From CASICS01 sp045564455 (GTDB lineage Bacteria > Pseudomonadota > Gammaproteobacteria > Magnimaribacterales > AG-339-G14), in contig JBJLHG010000002.1 in the NCBI GenBank assembly GCA_045564455.1, positions 682,001-746,000 of the forward strand: 64,000 nucleotides of DNA, written 5' to 3'. This document shows positions 35,188 to 44,732 of the stretch, piece after piece (position 1 is the first letter of the stretch; each line of letters opens with the position of its first letter). Made by a program: the position numbers and the translations under genes. Below the pieces are notes generated by a model, which was not told the origin of the DNA, searched no databases, and was given only the letters and a program-made list of their open reading frames with translations.

Positions 35188-35189
35188 TA

Positions 35190-35222
35190 CTGTAATTATA
35201 TACAGTAATTATTATTTGTCAC
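35190..35222 (-). promoter_or_regulatory. lexA promoter with overlapping SOS box; predicted leaderless
   Basis: On the minus strand a GTGACA -35 (35217-35222) is 16 bases from a perfect TATAAT (35195-35200), which is seven bases from the lexA ATG. A perfect SOS box, CTGT (35190-35193), eight A/T bases, ACAG (35202-35205), encloses the -10. LexA bound here would block RNA polymerase directly. The geometry puts the transcript start at the initiation codon. Confidence 0.8.
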
Positions 35223-35298
35223 TTTATTTGCTATTTCTTATATTATGAAAAGTTGTTAAAATAATTTTTAATATATCAATATGAAATAACTAAAAAAT

Positions 35299-36273
35299 AT
35301 GAAATTCCAACAATTAGTTTATGTGAGAGAAGTAGCTCGATGTAACTTAAATGTTTCACAAGCATCGAAGGTTTTATACACATCTCAACCTGGGATAAGC
35401 AAACAAATTAAATTACTTGAAGAGGAATTAGGTATTGAGCTTTTCGAAAGATCTGGAAAACACTTAGTGAGTATTACGCCGGTTGGAGAAAAAATACTTA
35501 CTCAGATAGAAGAGATTTTAGCTCTTGTTGATGGCATCAAACATGCTGCAACAGAGTTTTCGGACGAAGATTATGGCACTTTAAGTATTGCTACAACTCA
35601 TACTCAAGCTAAATTTACCTTACCTTCTGTAGTAGATAAATTTGTAAAAAAATATCCAAACGTTCATTTCCAAATGCATCAGTGTACTCCTGATGAGTCA
35701 GTCGAAATGGCATCCAGAGGAGAAGTAGATATAGCCTTATGGACAGAAACAGCAGAAAAAGGAGAAAATTTAATTAAGCTGCCTTGTTATAAATGGTCGA
35801 GAAGTGCAATAGTTCCTAAAGGGCATCCCTTAACAAAAATTCCTAAAATCAAACTTAAAGATTTAGCAAATTATCCTATTGTTACTTACGTATTTGGTTT
35901 TACTGGGAGTAATGACCTAGACAGAGCTTTTTTTGAAAGAGGTTTAAAAGCAAATGTAGTTTTTACTGCTACCGATGCAGATGTTATAAAAACTTACGTT
36001 AAGATGGGTACCGGTGTAGGGATTATTGCGAGCATGGCTTTCAATGAAGAAGAAGACAGTGATTTGGTCAGTATTAACGCCAATCATCTATTTGATTCTG
36101 GAACTACTTATATGGGGTTCAGAAGAGGAACCTATCTCAGAAGCCATTTATTTGAATTTATAAATATGTTTGCTCCTCACTTGAAAAAAGAATTAGTTGC
36201 TAAAGCTTGCGCAACAAAATCAAAAAAAGACTTAGACAAGGTTTTTGATTCTATAAAACTATTAAGGAGATAA
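35299..36273 (+). CDS. cysB: CysB-type LysR family regulator
   Basis: A 324-residue LysR-type activator. The N-terminal helix-turn-helix (FQQLVYVREVARCNLNVS, SQPGISKQIKLLEEELG) and the effector domain (TTHTQAKFTLP, DIALWTE, TYVFGFTGSNDLDRAF, GTGVGIIASMAF) closely match CysB/Cbl, which senses O- or N-acetylserine. It is followed after three bases by thrH and then prpBCD. In Pseudomonas cysB is near cysH and thrH; here no cysH or other sulfate-assimilation gene is next to it. It may control the downstream run (inference). Confidence 0.88.
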   Translation: MKFQQLVYVREVARCNLNVSQASKVLYTSQPGISKQIKLLEEELGIELFERSGKHLVSITPVGEKILTQIEEILALVDGIKHAATEFSDEDYGTLSIATTHTQAKFTLPSVVDKFVKKYPNVHFQMHQCTPDESVEMASRGEVDIALWTETAEKGENLIKLPCYKWSRSAIVPKGHPLTKIPKIKLKDLANYPIVTYVFGFTGSNDLDRAFFERGLKANVVFTATDADVIKTYVKMGTGVGIIASMAFNEEEDSDLVSINANHLFDSGTTYMGFRRGTYLRSHLFEFINMFAPHLKKELVAKACATKSKKDLDKVFDSIKLLRR

Positions 36274-36276
36274 ACC

Positions 36277-36873
36277 ATGGATTTCCTTTGCTTGGACTTT
36301 GAAGGAGTTCTTATACCTGAGATATGGCAGTATGTTGCTAAAGAAACAAACTCTGAAGAGTTAATGTTAACTACTCAAGACTTAAAAGATTATGATGAGT
36401 TAATGAAGCTTAGAATGAAGGTCGTGAATGAGAAAAATATTAAATTAAGTGATATTCAAGAAATTGTCAGCACAATGGAGCCTTTTGAAGGCGCGCAAGA
36501 CTTCCTTGAATGGGCTAGAAGTAATTTTCAAGTTAGTATAGTTTCAGATACATTTTATGAATTAGCTTGGCCATTGGTTCAGAAATTAAATTTTCCAACA
36601 ATTATTTGTCATCATTTAAATATTGAAAACGATAGAATTATGGGCTACGAATTAAGACAAGATAATAATAAACAAAAGGTTATAGAAGCATTGAAGAGTC
36701 TCAAGTACAAAGTATTTGCCGCAGGAGACTCTTATAATGACGTAAATATGCTAAAAACTTCTGATGTAGGTATTTTCTTTCAAGCCCCAGAGCACATAAA
36801 AAATGAATTTCCAGAGTTACTTACTGCAACTTCATACGATGAGTTAAAATCAACATTATGCAAATATTTATAA
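36277..36873 (+). CDS. thrH: phosphoserine phosphatase / homoserine phosphotransferase ThrH
   Basis: A 198-residue HAD-family enzyme like Pseudomonas ThrH, which dephosphorylates phosphoserine and can transfer the phosphate to homoserine. Motif I is CLDFEGVL (catalytic Asp with the second Asp as Glu, as in ThrH), motif II SDTFYE, motif III/IV AAGDSYNDVNML. An AAGGAGA ribosome site precedes the ATG. It links serine and threonine synthesis; coupled between cysB and prpB, whose ATG follows the thrH stop with no gap. Confidence 0.92.
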   Translation: MDFLCLDFEGVLIPEIWQYVAKETNSEELMLTTQDLKDYDELMKLRMKVVNEKNIKLSDIQEIVSTMEPFEGAQDFLEWARSNFQVSIVSDTFYELAWPLVQKLNFPTIICHHLNIENDRIMGYELRQDNNKQKVIEALKSLKYKVFAAGDSYNDVNMLKTSDVGIFFQAPEHIKNEFPELLTATSYDELKSTLCKYL

Positions 36874-37734
36874 ATGTCTAAAAATTTTTTTGATCTCCTA
36901 GAAAAAATCAAACCTTTAAAAGTAGTAGGGGCAGTCAATGCTTATAACGCTTTGCTAGCAGAAAAATCAGGGCTAGAGGCACTCTATTTATCAGGCGCAG
37001 GAGTAGCAAATGCAAGTTATGGAATTCCAGATCTTGCAATGACTTCTAAAGATAATGTTTTAGAGGACCTAAGAAGAATAAAAGGTGTGTCAGAGCTTCC
37101 TGTTTTAGTTGATTGTGACACTGGCTGGGGTTCTGCGCTTAGTATTTCAAAAACAACTAAAGATATGATTTCAGCTGGAGCTTCTGGGATACATATAGAA
37201 GATCAAGTCTCAAGTAAAAGATGTGGTCACAGACCTAATAAAGAAATTGTTTCCAAGGAAGAGATGGTAGATCGAATCAAAGCTTCAAAAGATGCTGCTG
37301 AAAACGATTTTCTTTTGATGGCAAGAACTGATGCATTTGCTAAAGAAGGAATAAATGGAGTTATAGAAAGATGTAGCTCATACGTAGAGGCAGGAGCAAA
37401 CTCTGTCTTTCCCGAGGCAATTGTAACCCTCGAAGATTATTCAAAGTTATCATTAAATCTAAAAGTCCCTATTCTCGCAAACATAACTGAGTTTGGGTTG
37501 ACTCCTCTGTTCAACGATAAAGAATTAGGCGATTCAGGAGTAGATATTATTTTACATCCGCTAAGTGCTTTTAGAGCAATGTCCAAGGCAGCAGAAGAAA
37601 TTTATTTAGAGATTAGTTCTAAAGGCAGTGTTGAAAAAAAATTAGAAAAAATGCAATCTCGAGATGAATTATATGACGTACTGAACTATCATACGTACGA
37701 ACAAAAAATCGATAACCTATTTTCTAAGGATTAA
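36874..37734 (+). CDS. prpB: 2-methylisocitrate lyase
   Basis: A 286-residue PEP mutase/isocitrate lyase superfamily enzyme that splits 2-methylisocitrate to pyruvate and succinate, the last step of the methylcitrate cycle. VVGAVNAYNALLAEKSG, DCDTGWG, GIHIEDQ, the active-site KRCGHRPNK and MARTDAFA are all present. It abuts thrH directly and prpC follows four bases later. Confidence 0.94.
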   Translation: MSKNFFDLLEKIKPLKVVGAVNAYNALLAEKSGLEALYLSGAGVANASYGIPDLAMTSKDNVLEDLRRIKGVSELPVLVDCDTGWGSALSISKTTKDMISAGASGIHIEDQVSSKRCGHRPNKEIVSKEEMVDRIKASKDAAENDFLLMARTDAFAKEGINGVIERCSSYVEAGANSVFPEAIVTLEDYSKLSLNLKVPILANITEFGLTPLFNDKELGDSGVDIILHPLSAFRAMSKAAEEIYLEISSKGSVEKKLEKMQSRDELYDVLNYHTYEQKIDNLFSKD

Positions 37735-37738
37735 TTAA

Positions 37739-38863
37739 ATGACAGAGAAGAAATTAGAGGGCGCTGGCCTTCGAGGACAAGTAGCAGGGAATACATCTCT
37801 TTCGACAGTTGGGAAAGCTGGAAAGGGCTTAACCTATAGAGGATACCCAATTGAAGTTCTTTCAGATAAAGCTTCATTTGAAGAAGTTGCTTATATGCTC
37901 TTATACGGCGACCTGCCTAATAAAGATGAATTTGACACTTATTCAAATAAACTCAAGGCTTTTAGAGTTCTTCCAAATACTTTATTAGAAGTTCTAGAAA
38001 AAATCCCTGCTTCAGCTCATCCCATGGATGTGATGCGAACTGGCTGCTCAATGTTGGGTAATTTAGAACCTGAAGGTGATTTTTCAAATCAAAGTGATTC
38101 AGCCGATAGGATTTTAGCCGCTATGGCTTCAATTATTGTTTATTGGTATCGTTTTTCTCATGATGGAGTTAAAGTAGATCTTGCTACCGATCATCCAACA
38201 ATTGGAGGTCATTTTCTTTCCTTGCTTACAGGCAAAGAACCGACTGAAGAACATATCAGATGCTTAGATACTTCATTAATTTTATATGCTGAACACGGTT
38301 TTAATGCATCAACGTTCACAGCTAGAACGTGTGCTTCGACTCTTTCAGATATTCATTCATGCATTACTGGAGCTATCGGAACTTTAAGAGGTCCTTTGCA
38401 TGGTGGTGCCAATGAAGCTGCTATGGAAATGATAGAACAGTTTTCAAATAGAGAAGATGCTCGAAAAGCTGTTTTAGACATGCTAGATAAAAAAGAAAAA
38501 ATAATGGGATTCGGCCACGCTGTCTATAGCACTGAAGATCCTAGAAATGCAATTATCAAACTATGGTCTGAAAAATTAAGTAAATTAGATGGAGATGAAA
38601 CTCTATATCAAGTTTCAGAAGAAATAGAAAAAACAATGGCTGATGAAAAAGGTATGTTTGCTAATACAGATTTTTTTATGGCATCTGCTTATCACTATTT
38701 AGGAATTCCTACAAAAATTTTTACTCCATTATTCGTTATAGGAAGAACTTCAGGCTGGGCAGCTAGTATTTTTGAACAGCGTGCTGATAATAGAATTATT
38801 AGACCCAGCGAGGAGTACATTGGCCCAGATCATGCTGAATGGGTTGATTTAACTAATAGATAA
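37739..38863 (+). CDS. prpC: 2-methylcitrate synthase
   Basis: A 374-residue citrate-synthase-family enzyme condensing propionyl-CoA with oxaloacetate. GLTYRGYPI, LYAEHGFNASTFTAR (catalytic His), GPLHGGANEAAM, and the signature GFGHAVYSTEDPR are visible. The prpBCD context and short length (the hexameric citrate synthase has about 430) favour methylcitrate synthase over housekeeping GltA. Confidence 0.93.
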   Translation: MTEKKLEGAGLRGQVAGNTSLSTVGKAGKGLTYRGYPIEVLSDKASFEEVAYMLLYGDLPNKDEFDTYSNKLKAFRVLPNTLLEVLEKIPASAHPMDVMRTGCSMLGNLEPEGDFSNQSDSADRILAAMASIIVYWYRFSHDGVKVDLATDHPTIGGHFLSLLTGKEPTEEHIRCLDTSLILYAEHGFNASTFTARTCASTLSDIHSCITGAIGTLRGPLHGGANEAAMEMIEQFSNREDARKAVLDMLDKKEKIMGFGHAVYSTEDPRNAIIKLWSEKLSKLDGDETLYQVSEEIEKTMADEKGMFANTDFFMASAYHYLGIPTKIFTPLFVIGRTSGWAASIFEQRADNRIIRPSEEYIGPDHAEWVDLTNR

Positions 38864-38871
38864 CCAAATAT

Positions 38872-40323
38872 ATGTCTTCAACCGTCGAAACGAATGTTCG
38901 TCAAGATCCTGATGAACTTTTAATAAAAATTGCTGATTATGCTTTAGATTATTCCATCGATAGTGAAGAAGCCTTTTCAACTGCAAGATATTGTTTGATG
39001 GATACTCTTGGATGTGGATTGTTAGCTTTAAACTTTCCTGATTGTAAAAAAGTTCTTGGTCCTCATGTTGAGGGAACAGAAGTCCCAAATGGAGTTAGAG
39101 TTCCAGGTACAAATTATATTTTAGATCCTGTAAAGGGAGCATGGGATATAGGAGCTATTATTCGATGGTTAGATTTTAACGATACCTGGCTAGCTGCAGA
39201 ATGGGGTCATCCTTCAGATAATTTAGGAGGAATTTTGGCTGCAGCAGATTATATTTCTCAAAAAAATATTTCTGCAGGTAAAGAGTCTTTGACGATGAAG
39301 CAAGTTTTAGAATGCATGATCAAAGCTCATGAAATTCAGGGAGTAATGGCACTAGAAAATAGTTTTAATAGAGTTGGGTTAGATCATGTGATTTTAGTTA
39401 AATTAGCTTCTACAGCAGTAATTTCATCTTTATTTGGCCTCTCTAAAGAACAAACAATTGATGCTTTATCTCAGGTTTTTGTTGATGGTCAAAGCTTAAG
39501 AACATACAGACATAGTCCAAATGCAGGACCAAGAAAATCATGGGCAGCAGGGGATGCAACTAGTAGAGCTATGCAGTTAGTTTTGCTTACCTTAAAGGGA
39601 CAAATTGGTTATCCTAGTGCCATTACCGCTCCAAATTGGGGCTTTAAAGACGTTTTATTTAAAGGAAATGACTTTTCTATCAATCAAGAATTTTCATCTT
39701 ATGTGATGGAAAATGTTCTTTTTAAAATTTCTTTTCCAGCAGAATTTCATGCTCAAACAGCGGTAGAAGCTGCTGTTACTTTACATCCAGAAATTATTAG
39801 CAGATTAGATGATATTGAAAAAATTGTAATTACAACTCATGAATCTGCAATAAGAATTATTAGCAAGGAAGGAAAACTAAATAATCCAGCTGATAGAGAT
39901 CATTGTATTCAATATATGACAGCCATAGGATTGATCAAAGGAGATTTAATTGCTGAGGATTATGAAGATGATACTGCATCTGACCCTCGCATAGATTCTT
40001 TAAGAGAAAAAATGGTTGTAGAGGAAAATAAAAGATATTCATCCGAATATTTAGAAGCCGATAAAAGATCCATAGCCAACTCCCTTCAAGTTTTTTTTAA
40101 AGACGGATCTTCTTCAAATACTGTTGAGGTAGAGTATCCTATAGGCCACAAAAGAAGACGAGAAGAAGGCATACCCATTTTAATTTCTAAATTTGAAAGA
40201 AATTTAAAAACTCAACTTTCATCAGAGAGGTCTCAAGTTATTTTAGAAGCATGCAGCGATCAACAGGGTATGGAAGCTATGAAAGTTACTGACTTCATGT
40301 CTCTTTTTGTTTTAGAAAATTAA
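38872..40323 (+). CDS. prpD: 2-methylcitrate dehydratase PrpD
   Basis: A 483-residue MmgE/PrpD family enzyme removing water from 2-methylcitrate to give 2-methyl-cis-aconitate. It contains the family parts FNDTWLAAEWGHPSDNLGGIL, SWAAGDATSRA and FPAEFHAQTAVEAA. Last gene of the cysB-thrH-prpBCD run. No acnD or prpF is present, so rehydration of the product must rely on another aconitase, plausibly AcnB encoded at 55857-58436. Confidence 0.93.
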   Translation: MSSTVETNVRQDPDELLIKIADYALDYSIDSEEAFSTARYCLMDTLGCGLLALNFPDCKKVLGPHVEGTEVPNGVRVPGTNYILDPVKGAWDIGAIIRWLDFNDTWLAAEWGHPSDNLGGILAAADYISQKNISAGKESLTMKQVLECMIKAHEIQGVMALENSFNRVGLDHVILVKLASTAVISSLFGLSKEQTIDALSQVFVDGQSLRTYRHSPNAGPRKSWAAGDATSRAMQLVLLTLKGQIGYPSAITAPNWGFKDVLFKGNDFSINQEFSSYVMENVLFKISFPAEFHAQTAVEAAVTLHPEIISRLDDIEKIVITTHESAIRIISKEGKLNNPADRDHCIQYMTAIGLIKGDLIAEDYEDDTASDPRIDSLREKMVVEENKRYSSEYLEADKRSIANSLQVFFKDGSSSNTVEVEYPIGHKRRREEGIPILISKFERNLKTQLSSERSQVILEACSDQQGMEAMKVTDFMSLFVLEN

Positions 40324-40363
40324 TTTCATACAAAATATTTTTTTATAAGTAAAATCTCTTTTA

Positions 40364-41518
40364 ATGAAAGACGATTTCAGCATCAAAATAAAGATTTATA
40401 GAGAATTAAAGAGGTTACTTTTACAATTTATAAATTTACCAAAATATATATTTCAATATTTTTTTAATAATATCTATTATGCCTTTTATTTAGATAAGAA
40501 AAAGATTCTAAACCAAGGAAAATTACCCTTCGGAAAAAAAATTGCAATATTTCTTATTTTTCCTAACAAAGGACTTACCTCTAGTCATAAAAAAACAATA
40601 AATCATTTAATAAAAAAAGGTTTTACACCTTTAATAGTTAGCAATTTTCAGCTTTCAGGAGAAGATAAAAATACCTTAATTGAAATAAGTAATTTTTTGA
40701 TTCAGAGACCAAATTTTGGATATGATTTTGGAGGATATAGAGATGGCATTCTACAAATACAAAAAAAATTACATTCTTTGGAAAGTCTTGTCTTGATAAA
40801 CGATTCTTGCTGGTTTCCAGTTAATAAAGATCAAAATGGAGATTGGCTCGATTTTGTAAATAATTCTAATTTAGATTTTATAGGCGCCTCCTCTCATTTT
40901 GGTTTTAAAAAACCAAGTTTTAAAAAGGCTTTAAATAAATTATCGGAACTTGACTATAATTTCACTAGTACTTCTAAAAATTTTCACTACGCTTCTTTTG
41001 CCCTAGCAGTCTCAAATAAAATTTTGAAAGATCCTTCGTTCCTAAAATACTGGAAAACTTTAAAGTTATCAGGAAAAAAAAATATAGTAGTAAGGAGAGG
41101 GGAGATTGGCCTAACTCAATGGGTTTTGAACAAACAATCATATACACATGGTTCAATATTAGACTTGAGTTCATTTCCTGAGATCTTAGAACAATACTCA
41201 GCAGATGAATTGTCGAGTATAGTAAGGAATTTGATAGTTGAAAATAATAAATTATTAAAACTTAAAAATTTCCACACCTCCAATCTTGATTTATTATCAA
41301 AATTAGAGTTAATAAATTTAATAATGTTTAATATTTCAAGATATAACATTGCATATTCAATGGCAGATTTTATTATTAACAAATTAGATTTTCCTTTTTT
41401 CAAAAAAATTATTTTTAAACTAAATAAAGAGTCAGCTGAGCTGGGACTTAAAATAGCTAAAGACAAGAATCTTGAAGAAGAAGTAAAATCTAATACTGAC
41501 TTAAATTTATACCTTTAA
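40364..41518 (+). CDS. RgpF-like (rhamnan synthesis F family) glycosyltransferase
   Basis: A 384-residue protein. The core ANFGYDFGGYRDGI-like segment (seen as RPNFGYDFGGYRDG) and SLVLINDSCWFPV followed by FIGASSHFG are the hallmarks of RgpF/DUF616-type proteins that transfer sugars in rhamnan or O-polysaccharide synthesis. It stands alone, without other polysaccharide genes nearby, downstream of prpD by 40 bases. Its Lys/Asn/Ile-rich C-terminus is unlike the neighbours. It overlaps the convergent HAD gene by 12 bases. Confidence 0.8.
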   Translation: MKDDFSIKIKIYRELKRLLLQFINLPKYIFQYFFNNIYYAFYLDKKKILNQGKLPFGKKIAIFLIFPNKGLTSSHKKTINHLIKKGFTPLIVSNFQLSGEDKNTLIEISNFLIQRPNFGYDFGGYRDGILQIQKKLHSLESLVLINDSCWFPVNKDQNGDWLDFVNNSNLDFIGASSHFGFKKPSFKKALNKLSELDYNFTSTSKNFHYASFALAVSNKILKDPSFLKYWKTLKLSGKKNIVVRRGEIGLTQWVLNKQSYTHGSILDLSSFPEILEQYSADELSSIVRNLIVENNKLLKLKNFHTSNLDLLSKLELINLIMFNISRYNIAYSMADFIINKLDFPFFKKIIFKLNKESAELGLKIAKDKNLEEEVKSNTDLNLYL

Positions 41519-42163
41519 ACTAATCCCAAGAGTTTTTTCTAAGTCATTAATGGCCTGAGATGGATTTAATACTTTAATAGTAGTCATACCCATTGATTTA
41601 GCTGTTTTTAAATTAATTCCCAAATCATCTAAAAAAATAATGTTTTTTGGATTTGCATTGGTCACTTCTAAAGATATCTTATAAAAATCAAAATCAGGCT
41701 TTCTTACTCCAACATCTTTAGATTCAATAATAAAATCAAAAATATCCATAATTTTAGCTCTATCCTCATTAGCATCGTCTAAAGGAGAAACATCTTTGTC
41801 TCCGGAATCAAAGTTGTTAGTAAGGCATGCTTGCTGAAAGCCTTTTTCTTTTAATAATCTTAAGACGTTTACCATTTCCGGTCTTATGTCTCCCTTTAAG
41901 AGTTCTATAACGTCTGCTCCCTTAACCTTATAACCTAGTTCATTACTTTCTTTAGAAAATAGAGAATCAAATTTTTCTAGCGATATTTTTGATTGTTCCA
42001 AAAGAGCCCAAGCATTTTTATCTGGATTAGTAGAGTTAACTTTTCTTATAAAATCTTTTGGCAAACCAGAGGATTTTTCATATTTATTAAATGCTTCGAA
42101 TGGACTAGAAGTCAAAACTCCTCCAAAATCCCAAAAAATCGAACTAAATCTATTATTAATCAT
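41507..42163 (-). CDS. HAD-superfamily hydrolase (ACAD10/epoxide-hydrolase N-domain type)
   Basis: A 218-residue HAD phosphatase. Motif I FWDFGGVLTSSPF, motif II CLTNNF, motif III KPD (VGVRKPDFDFY) and motif IV IIFLDDLGIN are present, the last being typical of the soluble epoxide hydrolase N-terminal domain/ACAD10 group. The second motif-I Asp is Gly, as in YihX-like relatives. Substrate unknown. It is divergent from aroC. Confidence 0.82.
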   Translation of the reverse strand: MINNRFSSIFWDFGGVLTSSPFEAFNKYEKSSGLPKDFIRKVNSTNPDKNAWALLEQSKISLEKFDSLFSKESNELGYKVKGADVIELLKGDIRPEMVNVLRLLKEKGFQQACLTNNFDSGDKDVSPLDDANEDRAKIMDIFDFIIESKDVGVRKPDFDFYKISLEVTNANPKNIIFLDDLGINLKTAKSMGMTTIKVLNPSQAINDLEKTLGISLKV

Positions 42164-42190
42164 CTATTTAAGTAAAAGGCGCATAAAGCG

Positions 42191-42196
42191 TATAAT
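42191..42196 (+). promoter_or_regulatory. -10 element upstream of aroC
   Basis: Perfect TATAAT 22 bases before the aroC ATG, within a direct repeat (GCGCATAA / GCGTATAA). The -35 region is weak. It is the only obvious promoter for the long aroC-to-purF gene run. Confidence 0.4.
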
Positions 42197-42218
42197 CAAA
42201 TATTAAGTTTAAATTTAT

Positions 42219-43316
42219 ATGTCAGGAAATACTATCGGAAAAGTTTTTACAGTCACTACTTTTGGCGAAAGCCATGGAGTTGCTCTAGGTTGTATTATAG
42301 ATGGATGTCCTCCTGGTATAGAGATCTCTAAGGAAGAAATACAGAAAGAATTAGATTTAAGAAAGCCAGGTTCAAATAAATACACTACAGAGAGGAAAGA
42401 AAAAGATGAAGTAGAAATTTTATCTGGAATTTTTGAAGGAGTAACTACTGGCACACCGATAGGCCTTTTAATTAGAAATCAAGACCAAAGAAGTTCTGAT
42501 TATGATGCATTAAAAGATGTATTTAGGCCATCTCATGCAGATTATAGTTATATACAAAAATACGGAATAAGAGATCATAGGGGGGGAGGCAGATCTTCTG
42601 CTAGAGAAACTTCTATGAGAGTTGCAGCGGGAGCTATAGCAAAAAAATTTCTTTCTTCTAAATTAGATATTGATATATTCGGGTTTGTTTCTCAAATTGG
42701 TGATTTCTCTATCAATAACTTTGATAAAAAAGAAATTAAAAATAATCCTTTTTTTTGTCCTGATAAGGATTTAGTAAAAAAACTGGAATCTTTTATTGAT
42801 GATTTAAGAGAAGAGGGCAATTCAATTGGTGCAAAGATAACAGTAAATGTCACAAATATGCCCTTAGGCTTAGGCGAACCTGTTTTTGATAAATTGGATG
42901 CAGATATTGCTTATTCTTTAATGAGTATTAATGCTGTTAAAGGAGTAGAGATAGGAAATGGTTTTGAAGCTGTTTCATTAAAAGGTTCTGAAAATCGTGA
43001 TGAGATTTCTCCAAAAGGATTTAAATCTAATAATTCAGGTGGAATTTCAGGTGGGATTTCTACAGGCCAAGATTTAATAGCTAGCATTGCTTTAAAGCCA
43101 ACATCTAGCATTATGGTAGAGGGTGATAGTGTTGATAAAGATGGTAAAGCAGTCAAGGTTCAATCAAAAGGAAGGCATGATCCTTGTGTAGGAATAAGAG
43201 CTGTTCCAATCGCTGAAGCTATGGTTGCTATAGTTTTAACAGATCATTTTTTAAGAAATAGAGCTCAAAATTCAGATAAACCTAATTTAATTAATAAAAT
43301 TCCTTCAAGCGAATAA
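42219..43316 (+). CDS. aroC: chorismate synthase
   Basis: A 365-residue FMN-dependent enzyme making chorismate, the branch-point for tryptophan, phenylalanine, tyrosine and folate. Signatures [31 protein letters not shown] and [17 protein letters not shown] are complete. It heads a run in which leuC follows two bases after the aroC stop. Confidence 0.97.
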   Translation: MSGNTIGKVFTVTTFGESHGVALGCIIDGCPPGIEISKEEIQKELDLRKPGSNKYTTERKEKDEVEILSGIFEGVTTGTPIGLLIRNQDQRSSDYDALKDVFRPSHADYSYIQKYGIRDHRGGGRSSARETSMRVAAGAIAKKFLSSKLDIDIFGFVSQIGDFSINNFDKKEIKNNPFFCPDKDLVKKLESFIDDLREEGNSIGAKITVNVTNMPLGLGEPVFDKLDADIAYSLMSINAVKGVEIGNGFEAVSLKGSENRDEISPKGFKSNNSGGISGGISTGQDLIASIALKPTSSIMVEGDSVDKDGKAVKVQSKGRHDPCVGIRAVPIAEAMVAIVLTDHFLRNRAQNSDKPNLINKIPSSE

Positions 43317-43318
43317 TA

Positions 43319-44731
43319 ATGTCAGCGAAAACACTCTACGATAAAATTTGGGACGAACATTTTGTTACAGATAGAGATGATGGAAGCTCTTTAATCTACA
43401 TAGATAGACACTTAATTCATGAAGTAACTTCTCCGCAAGCATTTGAGGGTCTTAGAGAAAATAATCTGAAGCCTAGAAGAGTATCATCCATTTTAGCCAC
43501 TCCAGATCACAATGTTCCTACAACTTCAAGAGAATCAGATATCGATGGTATTGAAGATCCTACCAGCAAACTTCAAGTGGTGACATTAAATGAAAACTGT
43601 AATGAATTTGGAATTAATCAGTTTAAATTAAATGATTTGAGACAAGGTATTGTTCATGTTGTAGGTCCAGAACAAGGTTTAACTTTGCCAGGCATGACTA
43701 TTGTATGCGGCGATTCACATACTTCTACACATGGCGCTTTTGGCTCTCTAGCTATGGGTATAGGAACAAGCGAGGTAGAGCATGTACTTGCAACACAATG
43801 TCTTGTTACTCAAAAACAAAAAAATATGATGATCAGCGTAAATGGAAAAATTCAGCCTGGAGTCACTGCTAAAGACATAACAATGTTTATTATTGGTCAA
43901 ATAGGCACTGCTGGTGGAACAGGTCACGTAATAGAATACACAGGCGAGGCTATAAGTTCTTTGTCAATGGAAGGAAGAATGACTTTATGTAATATGGCAA
44001 TAGAAGCAGGTGCAAGAGCAGGCATGGTTTCTCCAGATCAAATTACTTTTGATTATGTACAAGGAAAACCTTTGGCTCCTCGAGGAGAAATATTCAATCA
44101 AGCTTGTTCTTATTGGAAAACTTTAACTAGTGATGAGAATGCTTTATTTGATGTTATTTATGAATTTGATGGTAATGATATTTTACCTCAAGTAACTTGG
44201 GGAACATCACCAGAAATGGTTGTAAATATCGATGAATTCGTGCCTGATCCAAAAGAATTTGAATCTAAATCCGTGTCAAAGAATTTAACTCAAGCTATGA
44301 ATTATATGGGGCTGACTCCTGGAACAAGAATAAAGGATATAGAGCTTGACCAGATATTTATAGGCTCCTGCACTAACTCAAGAATTGAAGATCTAAGAGA
44401 AGCAGCAAAGATCTTAAAAGATAATAAGATTTCAAAAAGAATTAAAAGAGCGATAGTTGTTCCAGGGTCAGGTTTGGTTAAAAAACAAGCTGAAACAGAG
44501 GGTCTAGATGAGATTTTTTTAGATGCAGGATTTGAGTGGAGAGATGCTGGATGTTCTATGTGTCTTGGGATGAACCCAGACCAACTAAAAAGATTAGAAA
44601 GGTGTGCTTCAACTTCGAATAGAAATTTTGAAGGTAGACAAGGATATAAAGGAAGAACTCACTTAGTAAGCCCAACCATGGCTGCTTTAGCTTCTTTGGA
44701 AGGAAAATTTAGCGATATAAGAAAGGTATAA
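43319..44731 (+). CDS. leuC: 3-isopropylmalate dehydratase large subunit
   Basis: A 470-residue 4Fe-4S isomerase subunit of leucine synthesis. The cluster cysteines are in GSCTNSR and [26 protein letters not shown] binds substrate. It works with LeuD encoded immediately downstream. Confidence 0.97.
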   Translation: MSAKTLYDKIWDEHFVTDRDDGSSLIYIDRHLIHEVTSPQAFEGLRENNLKPRRVSSILATPDHNVPTTSRESDIDGIEDPTSKLQVVTLNENCNEFGINQFKLNDLRQGIVHVVGPEQGLTLPGMTIVCGDSHTSTHGAFGSLAMGIGTSEVEHVLATQCLVTQKQKNMMISVNGKIQPGVTAKDITMFIIGQIGTAGGTGHVIEYTGEAISSLSMEGRMTLCNMAIEAGARAGMVSPDQITFDYVQGKPLAPRGEIFNQACSYWKTLTSDENALFDVIYEFDGNDILPQVTWGTSPEMVVNIDEFVPDPKEFESKSVSKNLTQAMNYMGLTPGTRIKDIELDQIFIGSCTNSRIEDLREAAKILKDNKISKRIKRAIVVPGSGLVKKQAETEGLDEIFLDAGFEWRDAGCSMCLGMNPDQLKRLERCASTSNRNFEGRQGYKGRTHLVSPTMAALASLEGKFSDIRKV

Positions 44732-44732
44732 A

